DNA of 64,000 nucleotides from positions 310,001-374,000 of the forward strand of contig SAUG01000034.1 in the NCBI GenBank assembly GCA_011316305.1, written 5' to 3'. Positions 51,031 through 63,795 of the stretch are shown piece after piece. Under the pieces are notes generated by a model. It worked only from the letters and a program-made list of their open reading frames with translations. It did no database searches and had not been told where the DNA came from. The DNA is from Rusavskia elegans (Eukaryota > Ascomycota > Lecanoromycetes > Teloschistales > Teloschistaceae). A program made the translations under genes and the position numbers. Every line of letters begins with the position of its first letter. Within the stretch, counting starts at the first letter, position 1.

Positions 51031-51635
51031 TAAAGTAATTAATAAACGGAAAGTAATTACTTTTGATCGTTTTTATATTCCATAGATAGAAACTATAAAT
51101 CGGAAAATAAATTTCTAAAAATAATTAAAGAAATAGGAAATAGAAAATAGAAGTAAAAAGATATAAAAAGGATTATATAAACTATAGTATAGATAAATAA
51201 ATACGAACTTTTCTTTTTAATATATCGAGTTTTACCGATAGATCTATATTTATTAATCTGAAAATCTTTTTTAATCGAATATATTCTAATACGAAATAAA
51301 AAGAAAAAATTGATTCGGATAATAGTATATAGATAAAATCTTCGACCGAAAATAATAAACTAGAAAAGAAAGTTAATTACGGAAATAATATTAATTATTA
51401 CTAGAAAAAAGCTTAAATAGATAGAAGAGTATATTCGGACTCGGCCTATTAGTTTTTTTATTCTATTTCTAACTCTATATCTATATCCAAATCTATAAAA
51501 GAAAATGTTTGAAATATAGTAATAAAGGCTTTTTAAATAGTATTCTGCCGATATAATAGTATTGACTATATAGTACTGAACAATATACGTATAATATCTT
51601 TATTTAGGCCGAGTTTATCTCTAGATATATCGGAA
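51031..51635. other. AT-rich spacer, no gene identified
   Basis: Purine-rich on the plus strand (51100-51440) with Lys/Glu/Asn-coding texture. No motif is recognised. Confidence 0.4.
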
Positions 51636-51996
51636 TTAGACTGGCCACTTCGGATCGGATTTCCGTCGAACTGTTCGGAATCCGATCCGATTTTAACAAA
51701 TCGAATCAGTTCGATTCGCTAAACGGTCAGGTCCGGATCGAATCCGGATTAAATCTGGATACCCGTTAAATCTTCTATATATATAATAAATCTATATATA
51801 TTAATTCTTTTATAATAAATAATAATATAATCTGATCTATTTATATTATTTAGAAAGCCTTTAGCCAGGGTTGTTAATTAATTAGAATTTTTTAAGATGA
51901 TTCGTATAATTTTAATACTAGAATTTTACTAGAATTATCTTTTTATATTAGGGCTTGATATTTTAGCGAGTCGGATTGAACCGTTAAAAAGTCTAA
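51636..51996 (+). mobile_element. GGGTCG-type hAT-like miniature element, copy C (short or partial)
   Basis: It begins TAGACTGGCCACTTCGGATC (CAGACTGGCC with one C-to-T change). Subterminal direct and inverted repeats of the GGATCGGA/TCCGATCC type follow, then an AT-rich interior, and a right part with AGTCGGATTGAACCGTTAAA. It abuts copy B. The right boundary is uncertain because the two elements share terminal sequence. Confidence 0.6.
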
Positions 51997-51997
51997 T

Positions 51998-52779
51998 CTA
52001 GTCTGGCTATTTCGAATCGAATTCCTATCGAACCGTCGGGTACTCGACCCGAGTTTTAGTAGGTCGAATCCTAATATTAGAATCGATAGTCGGGTCGGAT
52101 TATAAAATAGAATTCGATAGAAACTCGATCTAATCCGATTTATAATTATATTAGAAAGTCGAATCCGAAAATAATTATAGATAATATAAATAGTAATATA
52201 TTCTTTTCAATACTAGTTTATATACCGGTACTATATAAATAGTATTATTTTTCTCTAAATAATTCTATAGATATATATCTTTCTTTTAGAACTTTTAATC
52301 CTTTAAAGTTTATTATTAACTAGCTATTATTATTTTACCGCCTATATTTCTAGATTCTATATTAATCCTTTAATAAATTAGATATCCTTCTACTAGATAG
52401 TAATACGTTTAATATCGATTATAGCTAGTTATTAATCTATAAAAAATAAGTATAGTCGGATATATATAGTAATATAGTAAAATATTATAGATATATAAAT
52501 ACTAAATTAATTATTATTTACTATTTAGTAGTAAGGAATCGATATCTATCTAAATAGTACCTAAAGTATCAATATAAATATATAGTAAAAGCGGGGGTTT
52601 TCTATATAGGAAAGAAGATTTTAGCAGTTTTAGTAGGTTAAACCTGAAAACTCGGGTATCCGAGTCGGATTAAACCCTATAATAACCCGATCCGATTCGA
52701 GTCGGGTCGGACTATTTTTTAATCCGACTTAGATCGGGTCTAATCTAGGTTCGAAACCCGATCCGACGACCAGTCTAGT
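51998..52779 (-). mobile_element. GGGTCG-rich hAT-like miniature element, copy B
   Basis: This is an inverted copy of 42380-43046. The left end is CTAGTCTGGCTATTTCGAAT and the right end read inward is CTAGACTGGTCGTCGGATCG, giving terminal inverted repeats CTAG(T/A)CTGG. The interior matches copy A on the opposite strand (for example CCTAAAGTATCAATATAAAT near 52560). Additional GGGTCG repeats continue to about 52815, so another fragment may be joined at the right. No ORF is present. Confidence 0.75.
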
Positions 52780-52815
52780 CCAATCCGATTCGGGTCGGAT
52801 CGGGTTAGCTAATCA

Positions 52816-53535
52816 GAGTCTAAAATCTCTTGACTTTTATTAATACTAAAAAAATAAATATTTTCCAGCTCTATATAACTATCGGAAGCTATTTAAACGT
52901 CTATACTATCTATATAGCCGCTACTATCTTTAAATATACCGGTCGGAGGAAGTATATTCGAATATAGTTAAAAAGAGGATAGAAGCGGAGGTATAGTACC
53001 TATCTACCGGAGAAATACCTGCCGCTCCGTATTTCGAGGTACTATACTAATATAAACGATAGTAATTAAACTATATAAAAGGCTTATAAATAATAATAGA
53101 TAGTAGCAATAATTATAGATATTATAGCTTCGGATAGATGGATTTTATACTAAAGTAAAAATTAAAAACCTACTAAAACCCGACTATATAAAAATATAAT
53201 CTAAATAAACTTCTAAATATATGTTTTCCTTATTTAGTTTACTTTATATTACGTGTATCTTCGCTTCTATTTACTAATAAAGCTGGTAAAAAAAATTTTA
53301 TATTTATAGAATATACTTCTTCTTCTATTTATATATTAAAAGTCCCCCGTTTAGTATATAGAACTGTCTACTACATATTAAAATTTAAATATTCTAGCTT
53401 TTATATCATGAATTTATACCTTTGAATTATATTATAACGATATCATTTTACTAAAGTAGTATTTATATATACTTTTTCGTTAGGCCTATTCCTTTAGAGA
53501 ATACGAAAAAGATTCGTTACTTTGAATTTCAAGGA
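52816..53535. other. AT-rich DNA with reduced RIP
   Basis: No gene is supported. From about 53200 on, CpA and TpG become frequent (ACGTGTATCTTCGC, AACTGTCTACTACA), which marks a patch that escaped strong RIP. Confidence 0.45.
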
Positions 53536-54128
53536 ATTAAATGTTTATAAAAATAGCTAGTTTAGTACTATTAGCTGTTTCAAAAAAAAAGCTAATGAAT
53601 AGTATATCTACTAAAACTCCAAATCAACTTCTATCAATCTGTAAATTTATATATCCAGTTAATTTATAGTTAATAACTAGTTTATAGAAACCTTAGATCA
53701 ATTTAATATTAATTTGATATTAAGACGATATTTAAATCATGTTTAAAACTAGTTAGAACTCTAGTATATATAGAATTTATTAATATTAAAATATATAAAC
53801 CTCTTTAGTCTAGAAAGTAAGGTAATATATAATATTCTTTCTTTCTAAAAACTAGTCTTGATTAGGATAATTCGATAGGTTCGGGATTCGAATCTTTCGG
53901 TTTTCAATTTTTCAAACTAATTTAGCGATTTAAATAGCCTAGATAAATTCAAATTATAATACGAACAGGCTGTTTTTTAAAAACAGTATATTATTTTGAA
54001 CAGATATAATTAATTACGGCTTGTTCGTGTTGCCCATACTCGACATTTTTGATCACGTGATGTTCTTTTCAACTTGACTTTACCAGGATGTTAACGAACT
54101 GTTCAGATACTAGAGACGTCACCTAAGA
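53536..54128 (+). mobile_element. TIR element copy 3, left end missing
   Basis: The right end GAGACGTCACCTAAGA is flanked by TA (54129-54130). The core has TTTAGTCTAGAAAG (an A-box-like TAGTCTAGAAA) at about 53806 and a B-box-like GATTCGAATCT at 53885-53895. Homology to the family begins near GTTTATAAAAATAGC (about 53541). The first roughly 195 bp, including the left TIR, are absent. The palindrome between B box and right end is also deleted (GCCTAGATAAATTCAAATTA). Confidence 0.75.
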
Positions 54129-54399
54129 TAGCGTTATTATTTCTAGTTAAATAATTTATTCCTTTTAAAAACCGTTATAGCGCTGCTATATCTATCTTAT
54201 ACTACTTGTAATTTATAGTTCTTTATTCCATTTACAGCTTTAAATATCTCCTACGTATACTATCTACCGCGTTGTATATAAAATTTATATTTAGATATAG
54301 ATTTCACTGCCTTTTTTATATATACGAATCTATAGTATTATTCTATCTCTTTAAACTATTATTAAAAAGATTTTATTTACAAATTATATAGTCGTATTA

Positions 54400-55940
54400 T
54401 TATCTTCTAGAGCAAAATTTCCGTTATTCCTATTACAATCTATCTTTATAAGCTCCTATCGTCTCGAAAAGTCCGGTATATTATTATCTAAAGATCCTCT
54501 AGTATCTTCTACTACGAAGACTCGTTATCGAAAGAAAGATATAGTTAATAAATATACCGATAAAAATAAAGACTAGTAGTTTAAATTATTTCCTATTAGT
54601 TCCTTTATCTTACTATTAATATTCCATTATATCTTCTAAAATAAATTACGAATAGATATCTCATATTATTAATAGAGTTATAAACTAGCTCTAAAGTTAT
54701 TTCTATCTCTTCTTAAACCCTCGCTTAAGTCTACGCCCGTTTTAAAGCCGAACTTTCTTAGCTAAATCTATTCTAAATCTACTTTTTTTAACTCTATCGA
54801 CTTATACTAGTTAGCTATTTAAGATAACGACCTTCTAGTCTTTTTATATTCTAGTACTACTATCGCCTATTAAAGATATAGAAGAGCTAGTAGAGTTTCC
54901 TAAATATATAGAATAGGTATATAAAGAGCTAGATTTCTATATTTATTGTTTTTTAATTATTTTTATCTAGAATTAGCTTTATATAGAGCTAGTTAAATAG
55001 GTTTTCATAAGGATAGTATCTATATACCCGATATTTAAAATTACTATTAGAAGAATAGGCGTTTACTATATCTCTCTATATATTTTACGTATCGAGGTTT
55101 TTTACCCCAGTATTTCGTAGCTATATTACTTTATTCTCTATACTAGAGAGTTTTATATTTCCTGGCTATACTCGGTGCTATATACTTACTATCATCCATC
55201 AGCTGTACTATTACTATTTATCTCATTTATTTACTCTAATCTATAGCTCTATATTAAACAGGCTAATAGATTAAAATATAGGTTTAGAATTTATATAAAA
55301 CGTAGAAAAATCGTATTTTCAGTACGCTAGCGCTTTTACCGAGGAGTTCTATACTATAAATAGTTTTAACGATATCGAAAGTTTTAGAAAGCTAAGAAAC
55401 TCGGTTAATATAGTATTCGAGATTTATTAGCTTTCGGATTTATTTAGGTTTTTTTAAGAAACTGTAGATCTAAACGCGAATTCGGATAAAAATAGCGGTT
55501 AGCTAAAATATATATATTTACTAAAGCTCTTAATAGCTTATAATCTACTATATTAACTGTATTTATATATTTTTCGTAATATTTATCGTCGGATACCGGT
55601 TTATTAATATCTATAAAAAGGAAATCTGGAATATTATAATCGCTAAATATATCTATAAATATCTTTTCGACTTCTTTGATAGCTTTTATAAATATAAATA
55701 ATTCTACTAGAAAATTTTAATCGATAATTTCCCTTTCGATCTTATACCTAGTCGAGAAAGCCGTTTAGTAGCCGATATTAATAACGATTCGGACTTCGAT
55801 ATTAATAATAACTTTTTTAATAATACCCCTAAGTTTTAGAGTAAGAAAAGATCTTATAGAAAAATTAGTAGTAAAGGCCTAGAGCGTCAAGGTAGGTATT
55901 AAAATAGATAAAGGATATATTAAAGTAGAGAAAGGATTGA
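54400..55940 (+). pseudogene. RIP-damaged ORF of unknown function
   Basis: A plus-strand frame of about 510 codons with RIP-type stops. The early part (54420-54760) reads KDPLVSSTTKTRYRKKDIVN and LLKPSLKSTPVLKPNFLS. The late part is the most convincing: GYRFINIYKKEIWNIIIAKY near 55595-55650, an acidic DINNDSDFDINNNFF (about 55777-55820), then basic SKKRSYRKISSKGLERQGRY (about 55840-55900). The middle (54900-55250) is very hydrophobic in this frame and could instead be non-coding or frame-shifted. I do not recognise the family. Confidence 0.5.
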
Positions 55941-56925
55941 AGGACGTATAGTAACGTAATAATATTTATTACGTTTTAAATAACGAGGAGAATTAAAAAA
56001 GGATTTTTATCTATCTGGTTATACCTAGCTTGAATTTATAATATTAATATTATCTCTCTTTTTCTTTTACTTCCTACTTTTTAATATTCTAGTATTTCTA
56101 CTTCAATACCGATACTTATTTTTGTATATATCAACTCTCTATCTTTATATTTACTCTGTAGTCTTTTATATTAATAATCATCTCTTTAAATATCTATATT
56201 TCTCTAATTCTCTTTATTTCTCTATATTTATACCTTCTAGTTCATATATATAATCTATCTATACATTTATAAATTACTGGTCATTAATAAAGAGATCCGT
56301 ATTAATTTATTCTAATTCTCTATCCCTTTCTTCTTTAATTCCGCGGGATAATTTCGGCGCCTTTATCTAACCTTATTTTAATAATTATATATATATATGT
56401 TTCCTCGATTAAAATACTATATAGCTTCTTTAGAAATATATATCTTAAACCGACTATTCTTTATAGTAGAATATAAATATCTCCTGATATTTATTTCTTT
56501 AATCTTAGTATTTATAGCCTCGAGTATCTAGTTATAGCTTTATAATTAACGTAAACTGGATTTTAAAACGTATAATACGCGTATATATAGCGGTCTTTTT
56601 ATATATATATATGGAATATCTATGCCTAGGAGCTATAATTAATATATATAAAAATTCAGGACATCTATAATAGATAGTATATTAAAAAAATATCTAGAAA
56701 ATCTTTATATTTAGTTTATAGCTATAGTACGCAGTTTAAAGTCTCGTAAATATTAATATTACGGTTAAGTTATATAAAGGCGAAATGAGTATAATACGTT
56801 ATAGTAAGATTATATACTGGTTATATTGGCTTGATTCGTTGTAATAACGTTATATAAAGGTTGTATAACCGTAGTATAACCGTGGTAGAACTTACATGGA
56901 AGCCCAGACGGTAATCGAATATTTA
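55941..56925. other. AT-rich spacer, last 180 bp barely RIP-changed
   Basis: No gene is seen. At 56745-56925 CpA/TpG are frequent, and a degenerate short repeat built on GTTATATAAAGG and GTATAACCG recurs (56766, 56849, 56861, 56874). This segment borders TIR element copy 4. Confidence 0.5.
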
Positions 56926-58561
56926 CCTTAGGCGGCGCTGCTAGTTTCTAGATGGCCTGTTAATTATTTATTAACTCAATATTATATAGTATATAAAATT
57001 AACAGCCTTTTAATAGTTCAGTTTATTAAAACTGCTAATAGATATTGAATTCTAAATAATAAAACGTTTATAAAAACAGCTTATTTTATACTATTAGCTG
57101 TTTTTAAAAATATATAATGACCAGTCTATTTACTAAAATTTTAATTTAAATTATAACAGTTAGTTTATTTTAATTTCCAGTTAATTAAGAGTTAATAGCT
57201 CGTTTAAAAAAACCTAGAATCTATCTAATATTAATTAAATATTAAATAAATATTAAATTAATATTTAAAACTTTTTAAAATTTAGGTATATAGTTAGTTT
57301 ATTAGGATATAAATATACTTTAGGTAGGTCCTTCTATCTCTAAATAAAGTATAGATACGATATTAACGTTATATTACGCGTAATATTAAATAGTTAAAAT
57401 CCTATTATATATATATAATAGATATTAAAATACGCGTAAAATCTATTATAATAAACATTATATTACGCCGTAATAGTAAGTTCGACTAGGTATTTTATTA
57501 GGTATTAAAAAATAAAAATCGATACCTCGACCCCGAAATCGACCTATCGACTTTAAAGTTATTAGATCGGTAGAGCCGATCTAGACCTTTCGAACTCGAT
57601 TAGCCGATTCCTTTTATCTCTACTAATTAGTAAGTAATTTATATTTAAAAATTTAGAAAAAAGACTTTCGAGGGATTCGAATACTAAACCTCTATAGGCT
57701 AACTAAACGAAAAGATAAAATAAAGTAAATTAATACTTTAGTATCTAGACTATCCGACCTAAATTATACTAGATTAGATTTATAGTTAAATATATAGTAG
57801 AGTCTATAAACAGTTTTTAAATATTATATTAATATTTTATTAGTATTTTATATAGTAAAATAGTATCTTAATATTATTTTAATAATAAATTAATATTAAT
57901 CTTTCGTTTTTGAACTACATTAAATTAAAAAAAACTTATTATTAGTAGTAAATTAAGTTTAATTTTTTTTTTTTATTTACTAGCTATTTTATATAACTCT
58001 GTATTTAATATAATAGGCAGTTTAAAGAAAGTTACTTAGAATTAAAATATTAATATATCTATAATATCTTATTAATATTTAATATTTTTCTATATTTAAT
58101 TAATAGAATATTAATAGGCTATTTAAGAATATAAGGCGCTAACTAAAGTATAAGTCTCTTTAGTCTAAAAAATAAAATAGTAAATAATATTCTATCTTTC
58201 TAGAAACTAGTCCTAATTAGATTAATTTAGTAGGTTCGGGGTCCGAATTCCTCGGTTTTTATTTTTTTTAAACTAATTTAGCGTTTAAAATAGCCTAGAT
58301 AAAATAAATCGACCTATTAGATTTAGATTTCGAAAAGTCGGTTTATAGATTAATAGATCGATTATTATATTTTATAATAATTTAAAATATAATACTAATA
58401 GCCTATTTTCGAAAAATAGTATACTTTTTTAAATAGATATAATTAATTATAGTATATTTATATTATCTATATTCGATATTTTTAATTATATAATATTTTT
58501 ACTAATATAATTTAAATAGTATATTAATAGGCTATCTAGAAACTAGTAGCGCCGCCTAAAG
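56926..58561 (+). mobile_element. TIR element copy 4, containing a nested relative
   Basis: It starts CCTTAGGCGGCGCTGCTAGT and ends ACTAGTAGCGCCGCCTAAAG, with TA before the left end and TT after the right end. It measures 1636 bp because an 831-bp element (57318-58148) is inserted just before the tRNA-like core. Without that it is about 803 bp, the same as copy 5. The core follows at 58151 on: CTCTTTAGTCTAAAAAAT, then a B-box-like GTCCGAATTCC (58241-58251) and the palindrome around 58300-58365. Confidence 0.85.
57318..58148 (-). mobile_element. TIR element copy 6, diverged, nested in copy 4
   Basis: Terminal inverted repeats CTTTAGGTAGG (left) and CTTTAGTTAGCGCC (right, read inward) are flanked by TA on both sides (57316-57317 and 58149-58150). 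On the minus strand it has the family's architecture: GGCGCCTTATATTCTTAAAT-like end, then GATAGTCTAGATAC (A-box-like, about 57765-57752), TATTCGAATCC (B-box-like, 57681-57671), then a GATCGG...CCGATC hairpin. The sequence differs clearly from the other copies, so it represents a second subfamily that inserted into the first. Confidence 0.8.
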
Positions 58562-61510
58562 TTATTTTAAAATTATTATATTTAGATTTATTATCTTTAT
58601 TATCTTTACTATCCTTTTTTTTACCGCTTTTATTTTTATTATTATTACCTTTTTAGTATATACTACCGCTATTTTTATATTTTTCTACTATCTAGACCTT
58701 TTTTAATTAAAGATATAAATAATAGTAAGTTTTATTTATATAGCTATCTTATTAGCTATAGTATAGCTATTATAGGAATATATACGTATTTATAAAGGGT
58801 TTATATTACTAGTAAAAGAAAAAAAAGTAATAACTATAAAATATACTTATCTATAGAAATTTCTATATTAGTTAAATTATTAATAGAAGGATATATTATA
58901 TTACTAAGTAAATTTTAATTAAAATTCTAAAAATAAACTATAATCTATATTAATTAAACTAAAATATAAGTTCTATTATTATATATTTAATACTAGTATA
59001 CTAACGCTTAATTTACTTACCGAACTATTAATTTACCGGGTACTAAAACTAAAATAAATAAACTAAATAGCTATTTTAATTATAGTAGAAATAATAGTTA
59101 ATTTTAATAATTTATTTATTTAGATTATTTATAGATAGAATAGCTCTAGTTTTAATAGTAGTAGACTCGATACTACTATATTAATAATATTATTCGCTAA
59201 TAGTAGTCCTAAAATTTTTACTTATAATAACTACTTTCTATTTTTATTTAATTTTATTACTAATAATAATATTACTTTAAATAAATAAGGTCTTAAAATA
59301 ACTAAAGAAGATACTAAAGTTTTAAAGAAATTTTAAAATAAAAAAAGTTTTTAAAATAGTAATATCTATAGCTAAAGTTTTATTAATAAACTTATAAAAT
59401 TTAATTATATAGACCTTTATATTTATAAAAAAACTATTATAATAAAAGATATCTAGTTAGATATTAAATTCTATAAATTTACCGGTACTATAAATTTTAT
59501 ATTATATTTAAAATTTATCTAGTATTTATTAGAAACTAATATAATTTTTTTAATATTATTTTTAGCGTTAATATTATAGATTATTTTAATTACTATATAG
59601 ACGCGTTTTATATATTTTTTCTTATATTTAGAAATATCCGGAAGTAAAAAACTTTTAATATTAGTTTATAGGTAATTAAAAATATTATAGACTATAATAC
59701 TTTCCTTTTAATTTTTTTAGTTTAAATAGATTTCGAGCTTCGAAACTATATAAATAGAGTAATTAAAACCCTTTAATTTAATATTATTTAAAAAGACTAT
59801 TAATATTTAGATCTAATATAATCTATTCGCTTATATTTCGCTTTATAGATTAATATCGGGTCTAAATAGCTTCCGGACTCGTTTTAAAATTTAATTTTTA
59901 AAGCTATTTTTAGTACTAAAATAGAAGCTTCTAATTATAGTAAAGCTAATATAGTTTTAGTACCGTTTAATTTATTAGACTAAATTAATTATTAGAATTT
60001 CTATATTATTTTCCTTTTATATATTTAATTTCTTAATATCTATTTATTCGATTTTAATTAAATAAATATCGTTTAAAAGCTTTAAATAAACTCTATTTTT
60101 AATCTAAATTTTAGTCTATAATATTAGATATATATTATATATATATAGTAGAAAGTTATAGATAGAACTAGTAGAGCTATTATATAAATTATTAATAACT
60201 ATTATTTATATATAGAATTCCTTAACGCCTATTAGTTAGAATTTAATTATTTTTATATTATTTAAAAGTTCTAAATAAGCTTTTTAATTTATATAATTTC
60301 TAGCCTATAATATTCTTTATATATTATATATATATAGTAGGAAGTTATAGATACTAGATTTAGATAAAATTTAATACTATTTATATAGTTATAATATAGT
60401 TTTATAAATCTAAATTTTTAATATCTATTAGTTAGATTTATATATAAAATAAATTATTTTATAGTACTAAATAAAAACTTTAAATAGATTTAAAAAATAG
60501 CTAATAATATTTATTAGTATAAAAATTATTTTATATAGAAAAATCTATTATTAAAAATTAAATTTTAATATTCGGTTATATTACTATAGTTTTTAAATAG
60601 ATATTTATATTACTTTTAATTTTTATAATAGTCTTTTATATTAGACTAAATCGGGCCTGGATCGAAAATAATAAACTTTTTTTAAATATAGATTTTTTTT
60701 TAAAAAAATCGGAAATATTAAAATTTTTTTTATTTAAATTCTAGTAATATATTTAATTAATATTATATATATAAATAAATTAATATATTTAGTATTAGAT
60801 TATAAAATATATCGAAAAATAATATAATAGAAAAATAAATTAAAAAAAAAATCTAGAACTATAATAATTTTAAAGCCGAATAGATTATTTAAATTTATAA
60901 TTATTTAAAGAAAACTAAAAACTAGAATAAATTCTAGGTTATTTTTAGATATAATAGAAAGAGATTTTAATAGTAGGATTTACTATTTATTAAATAAAGG
61001 CCTATAGTTTTTAATAAAAAGTTAGAAATTATAGATAGTTTAGTTTATTTAAAAATTTTTAGGTAGATTATAAAAAAATATTATTTAAACTATTTATAGT
61101 TATAAAAAGTAGAATAAAATTTTAATAATAATAATATTAATATTAAAGTAGATATAGGATTTAGAATAGATTATATAAAATTTTAAAAATTAAAATAATA
61201 TAATAATAGATTTAAATAATAAATAGAAAACTTTAAATTTTTATATTATTTAGAACTAGATAATATAGCTAGTAAGGCCGAAGGTTCGATTTAATAATTC
61301 TAGTTTTAAAAGTAAGGTAGTTAGTTTAGAAATAGTAGAAGCTTATTTAAATAGTTAGAAAATTAAAAAAAATATAATAGCTAGGAATATAATCTATTAG
61401 CTTTTTATTTTATAAAAATCCTAGCCTATATTTTATTAGCTAGAGAGTCGCTTCCTATATTTATTATAATAGCTATAGCTATCTAGACTATAATAGTATT
61501 TAAATATTAT
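58562..61510. other. Heavily decayed DNA, not identified
   Basis: CpA is nearly absent. The segment 58740-59070 is a diverged copy of about 40020-40340. Two related stretches, about 60125-60235 and 60310-60435, share TATATATATAGTAG-AAGTTATAGATA and CTATTAGTTAGA, a local duplication with period near 185 bp. No protein motif could be named. Confidence 0.4.
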
Positions 61511-61683
61511 TAAAATTATATATATAGAATATTAAATTTAATTTACTAAAGTAGGCTTTCGCCTAAATTAAATATATAAAAAAGAAGTAATAAAGCTTTA
61601 GCGCCTAGATCTACTAGATCTAATCGGTACTAGCGCTTTTAGTACTTTAGTATAGTTAATATATATAATATATATTTCTAATA
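61511..61683 (-). repeat. 3' LTR of Copia copy 2 (173 bp)
   Basis: The plus strand starts TAAAATTATATATATAGAAT and ends CTAATA. Read on the minus strand it is TATTAGAAATATA...AATTTTA, with shared blocks such as TAGGCTTTCGCCTAAATTAA (61552-61571). It matches the LTR at 29557-29729 in length and content but is more strongly RIP-changed. Confidence 0.87.
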
Positions 61684-61969
61684 TTTTTATATAAATAATA
61701 TATTATATATATACCGAAAGTAAAAATTAAATAGATTTACTATATACTCGCTAAAAAATCTATAATAAAAAGAGTTTATATATAATAAAGGCGAGGTAGA
61801 TAAAATTTAAAAAGCTTTTATAGTAGATATATATTTCTATAAATTATAAAAATCGAAATCTAAATAAAAGAAATTAGAGTTTTTATAGTTTTTATAGTAT
61901 TCTAAATTTTCTATAGTAGTAGTATATTTAGTAGAATACTAGTATAGGTACTAGTTTAAAATATAGATT

Positions 61970-62870
61970 TATTTAAAGTATTTAAAATAGATATCGCCCG
62001 ATTAGAAAAGTATATCTAGGGTTTTAATAATTAAAAGTATCTATCTAGTAGTAAATTCCGCCGAAATATTAAAAAATATAGATATTATATTTTTTTTTTA
62101 ATTTATTAAAAAAATATATACTAAATATCTATTAGAATATTATAAGCCTTTATAGATATATTAAGGGAAAGATCGCCTAGGTAGTTCTAGATATAGAAAT
62201 ATTTACTATAGCTTTAAAAATTAATAGAATTTCTATAGGATTCTATAGTTAATTTAGCGGTATAGCTAAGTAGCGAAAACTTAAATATATATTTATATAT
62301 TATTACTATCTAGCTATAAATAGCTAAAAATATTACGATTCTAAAAGCTATTAATATTATTTTTTATTTAATAGTATTTAGATTCGAAGCTTAGATAAAA
62401 TTATTAAATAGTTTATTAAATACTTCGATATATATATATAGGTCGAGCTCTCTAGAAATATAAAAAGTAAAGTTAAATCTTCGAAGGCTATTAAAATCTA
62501 TAATAGCTATAAATAGTATTAAATAAAAGTATAGGATATAGAAAATCGAATAATATAATTTATATATTATATAGTATAGGACTAGTAAAGATATAGTAGT
62601 AGTAGATAGTAGGCGAAAATAAATAGCGGGCGGCTAGTAGCTAGGATACTAACTAGTTTATACCCGTATACTAGCTCTAAAAAGCCTAATATAGAGCCTA
62701 AATAGTCTACTAGATAGTTAAAATATATTTTACTAATATTAAACCTAGTTAATATTCTAAGTCTAATATAGAATTTAGTAGGGTATAGACTAAAAGTATC
62801 TTTTTAGTATTTTACTACTAAAATAGAAGGATAAATCCGGGTATAAATAACTATATATAGATTTTAATTA
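61970..62870 (+). pseudogene. Antisense ORF of Copia copy 2
   Basis: This is the homologue of 27470-28640, again antisense to the retrotransposon. Readable pieces on the plus strand include NIYLYIITI and NITILKAINIIF near 62285-62360. It is shorter than copy 1 by a deletion of about 70 bp after the FRFEA segment (about 62385) and has more stops. Shared presence in both copies means the frame was part of the element before the copies diverged. Confidence 0.55.
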
Positions 62871-62992
62871 AATATACTATTAGAAAGTATATAAAAGGTA
62901 TAGCGATTAAAAAACGATATAGATATTATATAGATAGGCCTATAGGGCCTAGAATTATTTAAAGGTTTAACTATCCCCTATAGTATATATTA

Positions 62993-63795
62993 CCTTAGCC
63001 GGCGCTACTAGTTTCTAGATAGCCTATTAATTATTTATTAACTTAATATTATATAGTATATAGAATTAATAGCCTTTTAATCGTTTAGTTTATTAAAACT
63101 ACCAATAGATATTAAATTCTAAATAATAAAACGTTTATAAAAATAGCTTATTTTATACTATTAGCTGTTTTTAAAAATATATAATTAATAGTCTATTTAC
63201 TAAAACTTTAATTTAAATTATAATAGTTAGTTTATTTTAATTTCCAGTTAATTAAAAGTTAATAGCTCGTTTAAAAAAACCTAAGATCTATCTAATATTA
63301 ATTCAATATTAAGACGATATTAAATTAATATTTAAAACTTTTAAAATTCCAGGTATATAGTTAGTTTATTAGGATATAAATATATAAGTCTTTTTAGTCT
63401 AGAGGGTAAAATAGTATATAATATTCTATCTCTCTAGAAACTAGTCCCGATTAGGTTAATTCGGTAGGTTCGGGGTTCGAATCCTTCGGTTTTTAATTTT
63501 TTTAAACTAATTTAGCGATTTAAATAGCCTAGATAAAATAAATCGACCTATCGGATTTAGATCTCGAGAGGTCGGTCTATAAGCCGATAGATCGATTTTT
63601 ATATTTTACGGTAATTTAAAATATAATACTAACAGCCTGTTTTCGAAAAACAGTATATTTTTTTAAATAGATATAATTAATTACGGTATATTCGTATTAC
63701 CTATACTCGATATTTTTGATTACGTGATATTTTTACTAATATGATTTAAACAGCGTGTCAATAGGCCATCTAGAAAATAGCAGCGCCGCCTAAGG
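62993..63795 (+). mobile_element. TIR element copy 5 (best-preserved member)
   Basis: It starts CCTTAGCCGGCGCTACTAGT and ends AATAGCAGCGCCGCCTAAGG, flanked by TA (62991-62992 and 63796-63797), 803 bp. The A-box match TAGTCTAGAGG is at 63395-63405 and a full B-box GGTTCGAATCC at 63474-63484, followed by a T run (GGTTTTTAATTTTTTT) that could act as a Pol III terminator. The palindrome ATCGACCTATCGG/CCGATAGATCGAT lies at about 63541-63597. The empty site exists in Copia copy 1. Confidence 0.9.

Noticed and set aside
54900..55250. Multi-pass membrane protein in the middle of the 54.4-55.9 kb frame
   Set aside because: AT-rich RIP-altered DNA yields runs of Ile, Leu, Phe and Tyr in almost any frame, so hydrophobicity alone is not evidence of membrane segments.
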